Of a DNA stretch of 64,000 nucleotides, positions 63,422 to 64,000 are shown in pieces. The DNA is from Aquibium microcysteis (lineage in GTDB: Bacteria > Pseudomonadota > Alphaproteobacteria > Rhizobiales > Rhizobiaceae), in contig NZ_CP061080.1 in assembly GCF_014495845.1 (NCBI RefSeq), positions 5,446,001 to 5,510,000 of the forward strand, given 5' to 3'. The notes under the pieces are model-generated. The model saw only the letters and a program-made list of their open reading frames with translations, was not told the origin of the DNA and did no database searches. Every line of letters starts with the position of its first letter. The first letter of the stretch is position 1. The position numbers and the translations under genes were made by a program.

Positions 63422-63497
63422 GGGGACAGTTTACTGAATTCGGGGCACGCCCGCACCCGCAAGCACCCCTGTGACCCGAATTCAGTAAACTGTCCCC
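63422..63497. repeat. REP-like stem-loop, copy 2
   Basis: 23-nt perfect arms (63422-63444 and 63475-63497), outermost GGGGACAGTTTACTGAATTC, 30-nt loop. It differs from copy 1 by one base in the arm (T to G) with the complementary change in the other arm, so pairing is kept. It begins 10 bases after the dehydrogenase stop. Confidence 0.88.
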
Positions 63498-63553
63498 GGG
63501 GTTTCCGCCACCGCTTCCGAAGGCCGCTCACCGCCACCCCAGGAGAACCGCCC

Positions 63554-63919
63554 ATGCCCGTCACGATCTACGGCATCAGGAACTGCGACACCATGAAGAA
63601 GGCCCGCGCCTGGCTCGACGCGAACGGCATTGCTTACGCCTTTCACGACTACAAGACCGCCGGCCTCGACGAAGCCCGCCTCCAGTCCTGGATCGACGCC
63701 CTCGGCTGGGAACCGCTGCTGAACCGCGCCGGCACCACCTTCCGCACCCTCCCCGACGCCGACAAGGCCGACCTCGACGCGGACAAGGCCAGACGCCTGA
63801 TGCTGGCGCAGCCGTCGATGGTCAGGCGCCCGGTACTCGACGTGGACGGGCGGCTGACGGTGGGGTTCAAGCCGGAGGTGTATGCGGGGGTTTTCGGGGG
63901 GAGGGCATCTGGCTGTTGA
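63554..63919 (+). CDS. ArsC/Spx-fold protein (YffB-like)
   Basis: 121 residues, thioredoxin-like. TIYGIRNCDTMKKARAWLDANGIAYAFHDYKT has the single cysteine of the Cx2-type ArsC/Spx motif (NCDTMKKA), followed by FRTLPDADKADLDADKARRLMLAQPSMVRRPVLD, the YffB-type C-terminal pattern with PxxxRRP. True arsenate reductases have extra Arg residues; YffB-like proteins bind glutathione and have no proven reductase activity. ATG at 63554 follows CAGGAGAACC. No ars genes are nearby. The last 81 bases of the window (63920-64000) hold nothing recognisable. Confidence 0.9.
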   Translation: MPVTIYGIRNCDTMKKARAWLDANGIAYAFHDYKTAGLDEARLQSWIDALGWEPLLNRAGTTFRTLPDADKADLDADKARRLMLAQPSMVRRPVLDVDGRLTVGFKPEVYAGVFGGRASGC

Positions 63920-64000
63920 CCGTCTCGACGGACCGCAATACGCCGCCGCTGCCGAAGAACCGAACAGTCGAGGATCTGCTTGCGCCGATCCGCACACGAT

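Overview
This 64-kb window is very GC-rich chromosomal DNA, most likely from an alphaproteobacterium of the order Hyphomicrobiales (Rhizobiales). The clues are a glycine-dependent 5-aminolevulinate synthase (C4 haem pathway), a perfect CtrA-type TTAA-N7-TTAA box before minCDE, a GC-rich palindromic repeat load of the kind seen in rhizobia and relatives, and densely packed, often 4-nt-overlapping operons. No rRNA, prophage, plasmid functions or CRISPR array is visible. The species cannot be named from the sequence.

Layout. (1) 1-10520: the end of one aldehyde dehydrogenase gene, then an apparent operon of aldehyde dehydrogenase, a branched-chain-amino-acid-type ABC importer (binding protein, two permeases, two ATPases) and a third aldehyde dehydrogenase. 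Two identical TGTATACA palindromes precede it. It probably imports and oxidises an aromatic or aliphatic alcohol/aldehyde/acid. The second ATPase carries an unusual ~360-residue repetitive tail. (2) 10521-12136: about 1.2 kb of ~297-bp tandem repeats, then tRNA-Gly(GCC) with its terminator. (3) 12191-24682: surface polysaccharide cluster with four glycosyltransferase-type proteins, an MsbA-like exporter, a GtrA-like flippase, a large membrane protein, UDP-xylose synthase and RmlC/RmlD for dTDP-rhamnose; rmlA and rmlB are not in the window. (4) 24925-38983: housekeeping and small modules: RNase D-like exonuclease, M20 peptidase, lipid kinase, polA, a mobile-mystery A/B (Fic) pair, a TetR-controlled VOC/SRPBCC operon, minCDE, a Zur-type Fur protein and a soluble chemoreceptor.

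(5) 39131-51697 is the most unusual part: a 12.5-kb island of almost entirely exported proteins. It encodes two caspase-fold peptidases (one joined to a WD40 propeller), a MEMO-CapA fusion, a MORN-repeat protein, a small cysteine-rich secreted protein, a single-pass membrane protein and two S1-type serine proteases. One of these looks like a trypsin zymogen with an Arg|Val-Ile-Gly-Gly activation site. Together they look like an envelope or extracellular proteolytic pathway, possibly a caspase-to-trypsin cascade; no such system is known to me.

(6) 51812-53026 is hemA, with an FNR/FixK-like box upstream. (7) 53257-61937 is a complete histidine utilisation regulon of the five-step formylglutamate type: hutC and hutF on the minus strand, hutI, hutH, hutG and hutU on the plus strand, with a HutC-like operator between them. 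It is invaded by several GC-rich palindromes and a 171-bp tandem repeat. (8) 61944-63919: two REP-like stem-loops bracket a carboxymuconolactone-decarboxylase-like protein and a 3-hydroxyisobutyrate-dehydrogenase-like protein; an ArsC/Spx-fold protein follows. Many long open frames opposite real genes are artefacts of high GC and are omitted.
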